This document shows positions 1 to 9,900 of a stretch of 38,019 nucleotides of DNA, in pieces (the first letter of the stretch is position 1; each line of letters starts with the position of its first letter). The notes under the pieces were generated by a model. That model did no database searches. It saw only the letters and a list, made by a program, of their open reading frames with translations, and was not told the DNA's origin. The stretch covers positions 1 to 38,019 of the forward strand of contig NZ_JAHDSZ010000013.1 of the NCBI RefSeq assembly GCF_018531145.1. Direction: 5' to 3'. The translations under genes were made by a program, and so were the position numbers. This DNA comes from Canibacter zhuwentaonis. Lineage in GTDB: Bacteria; Actinomycetota; Actinomycetes; Actinomycetales; Microbacteriaceae.

Positions 1-181
1 TCTCAGGAGGAGTGTATCCCGCAGGCCAGTTGAGCTTTGCCACAGATTCCTGGTACTCCTTATTTATATCAGCATACGAAACAAACCCTCTCGAGCCTGA
101 ACAGCCGCCTAAAAATAAAGCACCTGCGGCAGCAAACCCCGCAAGCAATTTATAGTAAGTGCGTGATTTTTTGTTTTCCAT
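1..181 (-). CDS. Duplicate copy of the small lipoprotein gene (5' part, runs off the window)
   Basis: The sequence matches the first 181 bases of the lipoprotein gene at 482-955, including its start codon, ribosome-binding site and lipobox region. The rest lies outside the window. If the duplication is a true tandem copy, the missing part is probably complete and the cell has two copies of this lipoprotein. If the left edge is a contig end, this may instead be an assembly artefact. Confidence 0.6.
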   Translation of the reverse strand, partial: MENKKSRTYYKLLAGFAAAGALFLGGCSGSRGFVSYADINKEYQESVAKLNWPAGYTPPE

Positions 182-207
182 GATTTTCACCTTTCTTCAT
201 TAGAAAT

Positions 208-279
208 CTATCTGAGCGCCAGTGCCGGTTGCAACCTGGCAGCTTTAACAGCCGGAGCCAATCCACCCAAAAGCGCAGT
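208..279 (-). pseudogene. Permease C-terminal fragment (24 codons)
   Basis: These 72 bases equal the last 24 codons and stop of the FtsX-like permease gene at 982-2187. The fragment has no start and is cut at 279/280, where it meets the heme oxygenase fragment. It is the by-product of the duplication junction. Confidence 0.85.
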
Positions 280-481
280 CAGCTGGCACGCAGGCATTGT
301 TGCTCACCACTACACCCGCTATCTCGGTGACCTTTCCGGTGGGCAAATGATTGCGAAACGGATCCGCTCACAACACGGTCTAGAAAGTGACAGCGTGGCG
401 TTTTACGAGTTTGCCGAGCTCGGTGACCTTAACGAGTTTAAGCAGCAGTTATATGTTCGCAGAGATATTTTATACGCTCAA
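280..481 (+). pseudogene. Heme oxygenase gene fragment
   Basis: The plus strand, read in the frame beginning at 281, encodes an unmistakable biliverdin-type heme oxygenase core: HHYTRYLGDLSGGQ (distal-helix glycine motif), followed by FYEF and FKQQLY, as in HmuO-like bacterial enzymes. Such enzymes are about 215 residues long; only about 50-60 residues from the middle are present. The N-terminal half with the proximal heme-ligand histidine is missing at the 279/280 junction. The C-terminal helix is also missing: after about 450-480 the frame runs into the antisense of the lipoprotein gene and stops at 550. It cannot make an active enzyme. A complete copy may exist left of the window, or the fragment may be a rearrangement scar. 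Confidence 0.8.
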
Positions 482-955
482 TTAACCTCCACAGTTAGCG
501 GTAACGGAAGTCTGAATTCCCGAAGGATCACCAAGCCTTGCTTTTTCTAGATTATTTCTGACAGCTTGACGTGTGTTATCGTCCGCACGCTCCTTACTCA
601 GATAACCCATATCTAGCACTTTATCCAGATGAGTTAGCGCGTTATTAGCGGCTTGCTCATCGGTGGCATATGTTTTAAGCCACTCTTTATACCAGGCGCA
701 CTCATATTCTGAAGAGGCAGCGGTGTCCCCAATTCCTCTCTGATAAATAGTCCCATCTTCATCTTCTGCTAAGTTCTCAGGAGGAGTGTATCCCGCAGGC
801 CAGTTGAGCTTTGCCACAGATTCCTGGTACTCCTTATTTATATCAGCATACGAAACAAACCCTCTCGAGCCTGAACAGCCGCCTAAAAATAAAGCACCTG
901 CGGCAGCAAACCCCGCAAGCAATTTATAGTAAGTGCGTGATTTTTTGTTTTCCAT
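482..955 (-). CDS. Small lipoprotein of unknown function
   Basis: Predicted 157-residue protein starting MENKKSRTYY, with a hydrophobic signal segment and a lipobox LGGC at about residue 25. It should be exported and lipid-anchored to the outer face of the cytoplasmic membrane. The ATG at 953-955 is preferred over the GTG at 962-964: an AGAAAGG ribosome-binding site lies 8 bases before the ATG but abuts the GTG. The mature part is acidic and helix-rich, with two further cysteines (ECAWY and the C-terminal NCGG) that may form a disulfide. It follows the permease gene by 26 bases and is probably the last gene of the transporter operon, so a role in sensing or protecting that transporter is likely. 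I do not recognise the family. Its 5' part is duplicated at 1-181. Confidence 0.85.
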   Translation of the reverse strand: MENKKSRTYYKLLAGFAAAGALFLGGCSGSRGFVSYADINKEYQESVAKLNWPAGYTPPENLAEDEDGTIYQRGIGDTAASSEYECAWYKEWLKTYATDEQAANNALTHLDKVLDMGYLSKERADDNTRQAVRNNLEKARLGDPSGIQTSVTANCGG

Positions 956-1053
956 GATTTTCACCTTTCTTCATTAGAAATCTATCTGAGCGCCAGTGCC
1001 GGTTGCAACCTGGCAGCTTTAACAGCCGGAGCCAATCCACCCAAAAGCGCAGT
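775..1053. repeat. Direct repeat, downstream copy
   Basis: Second copy of the repeat at 1-279. Here the sequence runs on without interruption into the full permease gene at its right end and into the complete lipoprotein gene at its left end, so this copy has the original gene context. Confidence 0.93.
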
Positions 1054-2187
1054 AATAACCGCCGCGCTAACAGCTATCAACGCGACTGCATAGGGATATT
1101 CCGGCGGGGTTACAGGCGAATCAGGCGGTAAAAACAGCATTACCGAAGCCACAACAAGCACCGACACTCCAATTGCAACCGCAGCAACCAGCACCGCCAG
1201 CAGCAGCGATCCACCTAAAACAAGCCCCCCAATACTACCACGGGTTGCCCCTAAAGCACGCCTGATCAGCAGTTCTTGTGTGCGCTGTTCTAGCGACGCG
1301 AGCCCTATGTTTATAAGCCCGACAGCGGAAACAAAAAGAAGTAGCGCCGCAATTGCCCCGAACCCTAACTGCAGCACGAACAGCGCGTCCTCGTAACTGC
1401 CAGCTCCTGTTTGCTCGCGAATCTGCGTTACTTTACCGCCACCCGCATCGCTTAAAATATCGTTAATCACAGTGCTCATTTGTTCCGAAGTATATCCAGA
1501 CTTATTAAGCCAGTAGAAGTCAACACCGTTAACTTCCCACAGGCTCGGCGCATAAAAAGACACCGGTATCGGGTTAACATAGAAACGGGGATAATCTTGA
1601 CCATCGTTAACAACCCCGACGAGGGTAAAAGGCACCGGATTGAGACTGTTCGCTGTTAACCCGTAAACCGTTTTATTCTGCTGCATTGCAGCTGCGGCGG
1701 CTTTGTTTACGACAATTTCTAATTTCATACCGCGCTCAGTATCGCTAAGCCAGCGACCTGAAACAAGGGGTAAGTTGTATATTTCACGGTATTCGGGGGT
1801 TGCGTAAACCGTGTCAAAAAATGCTTTATTTCGCAGTAGCAACTGCATTGCAACGGGATCCTGATTAGGATCTCCCCGATCAACCTGCGCAAAAGAAAAC
1901 TGAGTTTTAGGAGTTGTAACCAGCGCAACACTCTGTCCTGTCGCTTTTAATCTTTTAATTATTGTTTCAAGAGCTGTAAAATCGCCGGCGTTGCTGTTTT
2001 GCACGCCGATAGCAAAAGTTGGTGCCCTGCCGAAAACCTGCTCATTGGTTGCCTCTATATAACTCTTGCCAACGGTGCCAATAAGCACCGATATAATCAC
2101 GGCAATAATGCCTATAAGCATAGAAAAACTGGTTAAAAATGATCGCAGCGGGCTCAGCCTTAAATCTTTAAGAAGCATCAGAAACAT
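982..2187 (-). CDS. ABC transporter permease, FtsX/MacB type
   Basis: 401 residues with the MacB-like layout: an N-terminal membrane helix (about 13-40, with the LRSFLTSFSMLIGI start typical of the family), a long extracytoplasmic MacB-PCD domain (about 45-265), then three C-terminal helices in the FtsX domain (about 270-395) ending QPALALR. The motif RTQELLIRRALGATR in the cytoplasmic loop is the usual ATPase-coupling segment. Its start overlaps the ATPase gene by 20 bases, so the two are translationally coupled. MacB-type permeases do not pump through a membrane channel but move the outer domain mechanically, driving export or release of peptides, drugs or lipoproteins. The last 24 codons are repeated at 208-279. 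Confidence 0.93.
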   Translation of the reverse strand: MFLMLLKDLRLSPLRSFLTSFSMLIGIIAVIISVLIGTVGKSYIEATNEQVFGRAPTFAIGVQNSNAGDFTALETIIKRLKATGQSVALVTTPKTQFSFAQVDRGDPNQDPVAMQLLLRNKAFFDTVYATPEYREIYNLPLVSGRWLSDTERGMKLEIVVNKAAAAAMQQNKTVYGLTANSLNPVPFTLVGVVNDGQDYPRFYVNPIPVSFYAPSLWEVNGVDFYWLNKSGYTSEQMSTVINDILSDAGGGKVTQIREQTGAGSYEDALFVLQLGFGAIAALLLFVSAVGLINIGLASLEQRTQELLIRRALGATRGSIGGLVLGGSLLLAVLVAAVAIGVSVLVVASVMLFLPPDSPVTPPEYPYAVALIAVSAAVITALLGGLAPAVKAARLQPALALR

Positions 2188-2920
2188 CTATGATCCTTCC
2201 CATATCCATGCGCAATACGGTTGCGCAACTTGCCGCCACATCTTCATCGTGCGTCACAAGCAGCAGAGTTGCGCCAGCATTTTTTACGCAGTTATGTAAA
2301 AGTTCTAAAACTAGCTGCCCCGTTTGTTTATCAAGCGCTCCTGTTGGCTCGTCGCAAATTAGCAGTTCTGGCTCGCACACGAGCGCTCTAGCGATTGCAA
2401 CACGCTGCTGCTCACCGCCGGATAGTTTACTGGGCAGCTCCGCAGCTTTCTCAGCTAAGCCAACCGCCTCAAGTGTTTGCATAATCTTCGCTTTGCGTTG
2501 CGACCTGCTCGGTTTATCTCCCCTATAGAGCAACGCAAGCTCAACGTTTTCGTAAACTCGTAGGTGTTTAATTAAAGAATAATTTTGAAACACAAAACCA
2601 ATATTTTTTGCGCGCACACGTGAGCGCGCACTGTCACTAAGTGTTTTAACGGATATGTCCCCGTAAAAATAATCACCGCTAAAATCATTATTAAGCAAAC
2701 CCAGTATAGACACCAGGCTGGTTTTACCAGATCCGCTTTTGCCAACCACAGCATAACTGTGTCCGCGCACTATGTTAAAATTAACATTAGCAACTGTCAC
2801 AAGTTTTTCGCCGTTGCCAAGCCGCACCTGCGATGTTAAACCGCGCAGTTTTAGCAGAGCCTCCCCACGCGAAGGCTCGCTAGCAGCAACGGTTTCAAGG
2901 GGCTCAAAATCAACTGACAT
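2168..2920 (-). CDS. ABC transporter ATPase, MacB/LolD type
   Basis: 250 residues with every nucleotide-binding motif: Walker A GKSGSGKTS (about 58-66), Q-loop FVFQNYSLIKHLRVYENVELAL, signature LSGGEQQRVAIARAL, Walker B LLICDEPTGALD, and H-loop LLLVTHDEDVA. The VYENVELAL segment after the Q-loop and the GALD D-loop place it with the LolD/MacB group that works with FtsX-type permeases. It overlaps the permease gene and lies 12 bases after the adaptor gene, so the three form one complex. It powers the transporter by ATP hydrolysis at the inner face of the membrane. Confidence 0.95.
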   Translation of the reverse strand: MSVDFEPLETVAASEPSRGEALLKLRGLTSQVRLGNGEKLVTVANVNFNIVRGHSYAVVGKSGSGKTSLVSILGLLNNDFSGDYFYGDISVKTLSDSARSRVRAKNIGFVFQNYSLIKHLRVYENVELALLYRGDKPSRSQRKAKIMQTLEAVGLAEKAAELPSKLSGGEQQRVAIARALVCEPELLICDEPTGALDKQTGQLVLELLHNCVKNAGATLLLVTHDEDVAASCATVLRMDMGRIIDVSDAS

Positions 2921-2932
2921 TTGCGCTACCCG

Positions 2933-3967
2933 TCATCCAGCGCGCGGGTCAAGATCGGGCGGTGTTAACAACACTTCATCGCCCTCTTTTAACCCGGATA
3001 CTATTTCAATGCGTGCACCGTCGCTAACACCAAGCTGCACCTCAGTCTCAACCACAGCATCACCCTCTTTTTTGAGCACTCTGCCGTTTTGTGCGCGCCC
3101 AGCAACCGCGTTTAATGGTAAAACAAGCGCGTTTTGCTTAGCAACCCCCGAGAACACAACGGTTGCCTGCAGCCCCGAGTGAACCTCGAGACCTTTATCT
3201 ATTAAGCACACGAGTTTTCCAGTGGATGCGCGGGGTGCCTGCGGGGAAGGCTCAGCTGAGACACCAGTATCCAACTTGTTTTTAGGTTGCCCGGTTTCAC
3301 CGCCGGATGACAATCCGGGGTCTTGCGGTGTATCAGGTTCTGCATCAGATTCAGGGCCGAAACCAACCGGCGCAATAAAACCAGCGCCAGAAGTTGGAGG
3401 ATCGTCTTGAAACTGCGGCGCATCATTTGACTGTGTTTTCGCAGAATCACCCGTGCCAATTCCAGCCATAACGGCGGTGCAGTTATTCGGACCTTGCCCT
3501 TCTAGAATCTGAAACTTTCCTGTCACATCCGCAAGACTCACACCGCTGGTTATTCTTGCCGCATCCGCCTCAATTGCGAAACCCTGATAGGTCATTTCAA
3601 ACAGCGGGTAATTTTTGGGCACATCATCATTTTTGGGCAAAACCGATGTAATAACAACCGGCACGGGAGTAATTATTTCAGCTCCCGAGCTGTGACCGAG
3701 CACTTTTCCAGCGGCTACTTTATCGCCAACTTTTACCGCAGGCACAAACGCTCCCCGCGTCAGTGAAGATACAACAAAAGCTCCTGCCTGCGCAACAGTT
3801 GATTTTTGCGAAACAACCGGCGCCAATGACGCCTGTTTCACCGTGACCGTCTCCGCCCCGGTTGCACCAAGTCTCGCCGCGGATGCCTCACCGTTATTCT
3901 CTGCACACCCCACAATAAGCGGTGCCAGTAACACTAAGACACCCGCGGCGACTAACTTATTTTTCAT
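2933..3967 (-). CDS. Membrane-fusion/adaptor lipoprotein of the ABC transporter (MacA/YknX-like)
   Basis: 344 residues from ATG 3965-3967 (MKNKLVAAGVL); the lipobox is IVGC at about residue 21. A frame extending up to 4018 exists, but it would overlap the previous gene and place the signal peptide internally. The protein shows short beta-rich blocks typical of a lipoyl/barrel-sandwich adaptor (VGDKVAAGKVLGHSSG and VSDGARIEIVSGLKEGDEVLL near the C-terminus), interrupted by a Pro/Gly/Ser/Asp-rich linker (about 190-250). Adaptors of this kind couple MacB-like permeases to substrates. The ribosome-binding site is weak, so translation is probably coupled to the upstream secreted-protein gene ending 16 bases before. 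Confidence 0.85.
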   Translation of the reverse strand: MKNKLVAAGVLVLLAPLIVGCAENNGEASAARLGATGAETVTVKQASLAPVVSQKSTVAQAGAFVVSSLTRGAFVPAVKVGDKVAAGKVLGHSSGAEIITPVPVVITSVLPKNDDVPKNYPLFEMTYQGFAIEADAARITSGVSLADVTGKFQILEGQGPNNCTAVMAGIGTGDSAKTQSNDAPQFQDDPPTSGAGFIAPVGFGPESDAEPDTPQDPGLSSGGETGQPKNKLDTGVSAEPSPQAPRASTGKLVCLIDKGLEVHSGLQATVVFSGVAKQNALVLPLNAVAGRAQNGRVLKKEGDAVVETEVQLGVSDGARIEIVSGLKEGDEVLLTPPDLDPRAG

Positions 3968-3983
3968 TAAGGACTCAGCGAAA

Positions 3984-4388
3984 CTAGTACGTAACGTATC
4001 CACCCCAGCTAGTATCACAGAACCAACCGCGGCAAGCCTTCATACGTCCCTGGAAAGCAAATTTAGTACCTTTAAGTATTCCTCCCCATTCCTGGATTCC
4101 TTTACCGTTCCACTGAAGCGACTCCGTAAACTGCGGACCTCCCCGAACCTTCATATTTCTTAATCCTAAACGCAAATGACCCGAAGGCATATCATAGACA
4201 CTCAAGCTAATAGGACCGGTGTAAGTGTGAGTTCTTGTATGATCCCACATAACAAGCTCCCCGTGCCTGTTCATATTCCCGTAAGCATTATCAACTCGAT
4301 TAGCTTGTGCATTAGCGGCGTTCATTCCGCCAAACATGAGAGCAATAGCCGCCACCGCAGCAATTATACATTTGCCTAATCTCCCCAT
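3984..4388 (-). CDS. Small secreted protein, first gene of the transporter operon
   Basis: 134 residues with a classical signal peptide (MGRLGK, hydrophobic core, cleavage probably after ANA or AQA near residue 27-29). The mature part, about 105 residues, is rich in Gly, aromatic and Arg residues and reads as beta strands (HTYTGPISLSVYDMPSG, HLRLGLRNMKV). It ends with a two-cysteine segment ACRGWFCDTSWGGYVTY. It resembles small uncharacterised secreted actinobacterial proteins; I do not recognise a named family. It starts a five-gene operon under a strong promoter, directly before a MacAB-like transporter. The protein could be a substrate, a toxin/bacteriocin-like product or a ligand of that transporter. 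Ribosome-binding site GAAAGG lies 7 bases before ATG. Confidence 0.82.
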   Translation of the reverse strand: MGRLGKCIIAAVAAIALMFGGMNAANAQANRVDNAYGNMNRHGELVMWDHTRTHTYTGPISLSVYDMPSGHLRLGLRNMKVRGGPQFTESLQWNGKGIQEWGGILKGTKFAFQGRMKACRGWFCDTSWGGYVTY

Positions 4389-4473
4389 TTTTACGCCTTT
4401 CTAACTATGAGGATTAAGAAACTCATTTTCGAGATTCTTACTTTATAAATATCGGATGATACTTACACTTGAT

Positions 4474-4502
4474 AATGTAACAGGGTTATTTATGAATGTC
4501 AA
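4474..4502 (-). promoter_or_regulatory. Sigma-70-type promoter of the secreted protein/transporter operon
   Basis: On the minus strand, TTGACA (4497-4502) and TACATT (4474-4479) are separated by exactly 17 bases. The start codon of the secreted-protein gene lies about 85 bases downstream. The -35 box is a perfect consensus and the -10 box differs at two positions. The rest of the 275-base gap (4389-4663) is AT-rich and holds no gene. Confidence 0.75.
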
Positions 4503-4663
4503 GTTTTTCCAAAAACTAACCGCTCTCCTTAAAGCCCACCAGATCCCATGAGTTTCAAGACATATAAAGCAAGTTAAAGATTCCTATCCGACAATCGGAA
4601 ATATTCACAGCTTATTCTCGGGAATGAGATTCTGAGAAAATCCCCCGCAGGAGCGACGGCAAA

Positions 4664-5851
4664 CTATAATCCGGGTGTGGTATTTCCGCGATAGATCCGC
4701 TCGAAAGCGCTCACTGTTAAATCAATGTCGTGCTTTGCCGCGGTGGCTAAACTTGCTCGCTGCATTTTCGTAAACGAGGCGCTATCCTGCTCGAGCACGC
4801 GCGTGATTTTGTGTGCTAAATCCGTGGCACACCTCGGCTCAAACAGAAAGCCGTTTTCGCCCTCTGTCACCAGGTGCGGCAAAGCCATTGCGTTGGCCGC
4901 CACAATTGGCAGCCCGGATGCCATCGCTTCAAGCGTTGCGATCGACTGCAGCTCCGCCGTGGAAGCAATCGCAAACACGCTCGATCGCGTGAGAGTTGAG
5001 CGCAACTGCGCGTTGCTAACAGCGCCATGCCAAACAATGCGACTGCTCACACCCAGCTGTTGCGCCAGCTGTTGCAGCTCCTCTGTTTGCGCACCGCACC
5101 CAACAATGTCAAGGCAAACACTGTCGGGCAGTTTTTTTAAAGCGCGCACCAAAACGTGAATTTGCTTCTCGTGAGTGACGCGACCAACAAAAACAATTCT
5201 TTTTTCGGCGCGCTCGGTGAAATCAGCGGTGTAATCAGCGAGTTTAATGCCACAGCTAATTGCGCGCACACTCCGCTGCCGCGTCACATTTTCAAGCATT
5301 TTCGCGGCGCGCTCGGTGGGGGTTGTCACAACATCGGCGCGCGCTAAAATCTTGTCAGCATCTTGCCACGCCCACGCCAAAAAAATCTTGCGCATAAACT
5401 TCGGAATCGGAATAAACTCAATAATATTTTCCGCCATAATGTGATTAGTGGCAACCAGCCTAATATTACGGGCGCGCGCAACCTTAGAAAGCCCCCTGCC
5501 AACAACGATGTGCGACTGGAAATGGATCACGTCAGGCCGCACCTCGTCAATAATCTCGCTAACCAGCCCATTAATTCGCCACGGCCAGACAAAACGCAAC
5601 CACTCGTGCACGCTGTAGCGCACAGAGGGCAGCCGGTGCACAATTAGATCAATGCCCTCAACTGTTTCGGTGAACTTTCCCACCTCGGATCGGCTAGCGG
5701 ATGGAGCTACAACGTACACTTCGTGACCGCGACGAACCAATTCTGCTGCCAGTCGCTCTGCGAACCTGGCAGCCCCGTTAATGTTTGGTTTAAAAGTGTC
5801 ACACCCGATAATAATTCGTAACGGACGTAGCTTTTGATCACCGCTTTTCAT
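4664..5851 (-). CDS. Glycosyltransferase family 4 (GT-B fold)
   Basis: 395 residues. The N-terminal domain shows RIIIGCDTFKPNINGAA and RRGHEVYVVAPSAS, the usual acceptor-side glycine loop of GT4 enzymes. The C-terminal domain carries IVFVGRVTHEKQI, LDIVGCGAQTEELQ and STAELQSIATLEAMASGLPIVAANAMALPHLV, where the E-x7-E region of retaining GT4 enzymes binds the nucleotide sugar. The motif TNHIMAEN is reminiscent of diacylglycerol glucosyltransferases and PimB-like enzymes, so a membrane glycolipid or phosphatidylinositol-mannoside role is plausible, but acceptor and sugar cannot be fixed from sequence. There is no membrane anchor. It lies 74 bases downstream of hspR on the same strand and may be read through from the heat-shock operon or use its own AT-rich promoter. 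Confidence 0.9.
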   Translation of the reverse strand: MKSGDQKLRPLRIIIGCDTFKPNINGAARFAERLAAELVRRGHEVYVVAPSASRSEVGKFTETVEGIDLIVHRLPSVRYSVHEWLRFVWPWRINGLVSEIIDEVRPDVIHFQSHIVVGRGLSKVARARNIRLVATNHIMAENIIEFIPIPKFMRKIFLAWAWQDADKILARADVVTTPTERAAKMLENVTRQRSVRAISCGIKLADYTADFTERAEKRIVFVGRVTHEKQIHVLVRALKKLPDSVCLDIVGCGAQTEELQQLAQQLGVSSRIVWHGAVSNAQLRSTLTRSSVFAIASTAELQSIATLEAMASGLPIVAANAMALPHLVTEGENGFLFEPRCATDLAHKITRVLEQDSASFTKMQRASLATAAKHDIDLTVSAFERIYRGNTTPGL

Positions 5852-5925
5852 ATTTATATAGTCTATTTAAGTAGCTTCTGAAAAACCACTAAATTAGCAG
5901 TTAATAAAATACTTTAATAAATAAA

Positions 5926-6348
5926 CTACAAATAATTTTTAGGATGCCACACTAAAACTTCACCCTGGCGAATCCTCTTACCGCGCACAACGCTCACAAT
6001 TTCACCGTGGCTTGCCGCCGCAAAAACCCGCCTGTCATTGGCGGTCTTCGCATCCGCCAGAGCACGCTCCAGCTCACGCACCCTGCCTTCAAGCCGTGCA
6101 ACCTGATTTTCAAGCTCAAAAACGCGCATAATCCCCGCCAAGCTCATCCCCTCGAACGAAAGTTTAGCAACCCGGCGCAGCTGATTCACGTTGTGCATAG
6201 AATATCGCCGTGTGTTGCCGCGCGTGCGCTGCGGCTGCACCAGCCCGATACGGTCATACTGGCGCAGTGTTTGCGGGTGCATTTCCGCCAGCTCCGCCGC
6301 CTGCGCTATCGCAAAAATTGGCGAGTACAAATCCGTGTATTCTGTCAC
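5926..6348 (-). CDS. hspR: HspR, MerR-family heat-shock repressor
   Basis: 140 residues. The N-terminal winged helix-turn-helix includes IAQAAELAEMHPQTLRQYDRIGL, followed by the MerR wing segment RTRGNTRRYSMHNV. A coiled-coil stretch (LENQVARLEGRVRELERAL) likely dimerises the protein. HspR binds HAIR inverted repeats, with DnaK as co-repressor, and shuts off the chaperone operon. It is the last gene of dnaK-grpE-dnaJ-hspR, the standard actinobacterial order, giving autoregulation. Start is GTG 6346-6348, set by GGAGGGAG just upstream; it follows dnaJ by 57 bases. Confidence 0.95.
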   Translation of the reverse strand: MTEYTDLYSPIFAIAQAAELAEMHPQTLRQYDRIGLVQPQRTRGNTRRYSMHNVNQLRRVAKLSFEGMSLAGIMRVFELENQVARLEGRVRELERALADAKTANDRRVFAAASHGEIVSVVRGKRIRQGEVLVWHPKNYL

Positions 6349-6405
6349 AGTTACTCCCTCCGGTGTGTGGAGGGCGCGGATCGCAGCGCATCCGCACCCT
6401 GACCG

Positions 6406-7356
6406 CTAATTTTTAGCCCGCGCTAAAAGATCCTGTCGCGGATTTTCTGCCGCTTCTACCCGCGCAAACTCGCGCAGCGCTTTTTCTTGTGCGCTGTTTA
6501 AGTTTTGCGGCACAGCAACCTGCACTTCAGCAAGCAGGTCTCCGGACGCGCCCGATTTTGCTTGCACTCCGCGCCCTTTAACACGCAGGATACGCCCGCT
6601 GGGCGTGCCCGGCTGCACTTTCAGCTTCACCAGACCACCGTCGAGCGTTGGCACCTCAACAGTAGCGCCAAAAACCGCCTCGGTAAAAGTAACCGGTAAC
6701 TGCAGCTTGAGGTTGTTGCCGTCGCGCTCAAACACCGGGTGCGGGCGCACTTTCACAGTAATTATCAGGTCGCCGCGCGCACCACCTTCGCGACTTGCCT
6801 CGCCTGCCCCGCGCACGCGGATCTTTTTGCCGTTGCCAGCCCCGGCGGGAACACGCACTTTAACCTGCCCCTTGGGAGTCTGCACGGTTATTTTATCGCC
6901 CTTTATTGCGGTGATAAAGTCGATTACCGCAGTCGTTTCAATGTTTGCGCCCGGCGCTGGCGCGCCACCAAAACCGCCGCCGGAAAACATACTGAAAACG
7001 TCTTCAAAGCCTGCGCCCTGACCTCTGCCAAAGTGCGCGCCGCGGGAATTACCGCCTCCGAACATATTAAAAATATCCTCGAAGCCGCCTGCGCTACCCG
7101 CCGTGAATCTTGCGCCACCAGCGCCCATTGCCCGCACCTGATCATACTCGACACGCTGCTCGCTATCGCTTAAAACAGCGTAAGCTTCACTGATCTCTTT
7201 GAACTTGGTTTCAGCGGCTTTATTACCCGGGTTTGAATCCGGGTGATACTTGTGCGCCAGTTTATGGTACTTTTTGGTTAATTCTTTGTCGGTGACACTA
7301 GAATCAACCCCCAAAACCTTGTAAAAGTCTTTTTCCAACCAGTCCTGACTAGCCAT
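6406..7356 (-). CDS. dnaJ: DnaJ-type co-chaperone without zinc finger
   Basis: 316 residues. The J domain (about 9-75) contains the HPD triad in KYHPDSN, which stimulates DnaK ATPase. It is followed by a Gly/Phe-rich linker with two imperfect repeats (GFEDIFNMFGGG and GFEDVFSMFSGGG). The C-terminal substrate-binding domains start near residue 135. The four CxxCxGxG zinc-binding repeats of classical DnaJ are absent, so this is a class B (CbpA-like) J-protein. It is shorter than class A DnaJ (about 375). Its start overlaps the end of grpE by 8 bases, indicating coupled translation in the dnaK operon. Confidence 0.93.
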   Translation of the reverse strand: MASQDWLEKDFYKVLGVDSSVTDKELTKKYHKLAHKYHPDSNPGNKAAETKFKEISEAYAVLSDSEQRVEYDQVRAMGAGGARFTAGSAGGFEDIFNMFGGGNSRGAHFGRGQGAGFEDVFSMFSGGGFGGAPAPGANIETTAVIDFITAIKGDKITVQTPKGQVKVRVPAGAGNGKKIRVRGAGEASREGGARGDLIITVKVRPHPVFERDGNNLKLQLPVTFTEAVFGATVEVPTLDGGLVKLKVQPGTPSGRILRVKGRGVQAKSGASGDLLAEVQVAVPQNLNSAQEKALREFARVEAAENPRQDLLARAKN

Positions 7357-8002
7357 CTGACGCTACCGCAACCGCAACTTTAGCAGGCCGCAATTCGACA
7401 CTGCCAAGACGGTATCCTTTCTCAACAACGTCAAGCACGGTGTTTGGCTCCGCATCGGGAACTGGCGCCATCGTAATTGCCTCGTGCTGCGACGGATCAA
7501 AGGTATCACCAACCTCGCCAAAAGCTTGCAAGCCCTGTTTTGCAAGGGTTTGCTCCAGTTTTTGAGCGATCGCCGCAACCGCGCTGCCCTCGGGCAGATC
7601 TCCGTGCCGAGCTGCCCGGTTGAAATCATCGAGCACGGGCAGCAGCGTTTTAATAACCTGAGCCTTCGCGCGATCACGGTCAAGCTCGGCATTGTCTTCT
7701 GTGCGCTTGCGATAGTTCGCATACTCAGCGGTTAGCCGCCGCAGATCTTCAAGGTAGGGGTTGGTTTCGGATCCGCTAGCTACCGCGCTGTTTTCGTCAG
7801 CTGCGCCGGTCTCACAATCCCCGCCGGTCTCACAGGCTACGCCAGCGGAAGCGGACTGCGCCTCCTCTGACTGCTCGGTGTCAAGAATATCTGCAACCGT
7901 AAGCGGCTCTTCCTCAGGTGCGGCAGAGCCGGAGGTGTTTACCTCCGGCTCGCCCTGCTGAGGAACTGACCCGTCTGCTGGACACTGTTCCTCGTTAGTC
8001 AT
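7349..8002 (-). CDS. grpE: GrpE nucleotide exchange factor
   Basis: 217 residues. The first about 85 residues are an acidic, low-complexity region. The coiled coil follows (YLEDLRRLTAEYANYRKRTEDN), then the beta-domain with FDPSQHEAITMAPVPDAEPNTVLDVVEKGYRLG and the end PAKVAVAV. GrpE releases ADP from DnaK and acts as a thermosensor. It starts 2 bases after the dnaK stop and overlaps dnaJ. The N-terminal extension is longer than in many GrpE proteins and contains two near-identical segments (ETGGDCETG). Confidence 0.95.
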   Translation of the reverse strand: MTNEEQCPADGSVPQQGEPEVNTSGSAAPEEEPLTVADILDTEQSEEAQSASAGVACETGGDCETGAADENSAVASGSETNPYLEDLRRLTAEYANYRKRTEDNAELDRDRAKAQVIKTLLPVLDDFNRAARHGDLPEGSAVAAIAQKLEQTLAKQGLQAFGEVGDTFDPSQHEAITMAPVPDAEPNTVLDVVEKGYRLGSVELRPAKVAVAVASDG

Positions 8003-8004
8003 TG

Positions 8005-9864
<1,860 letters not shown>

Positions 9865-9900
9865 TTAAGTAAGTAACCGGATTGCCCGGCGGCCACCATA

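Larger units (their letters stand above)
1..279. repeat. Direct repeat, upstream copy (tail of a 774-bp tandem duplication)
   Basis: This segment is identical by eye to 775-1053, at a constant offset of 774 bases. It covers the 5' part of the small lipoprotein gene, the intergenic gap and the last 24 codons of the permease gene. Identity stops abruptly after 279, where heme-oxygenase coding sequence begins; the second copy continues into intact permease. The simplest reading is a tandem duplication of the unit 280-1053, with most of the first copy lying left of the window. Confidence 0.93.

Noticed and set aside
4601-4625. TCCGA-CAA-TCGGA hairpin before the glycosyltransferase stop
   Set aside because: Only a 5-bp stem with a 3-base loop and no T-run; too weak for a terminator call.
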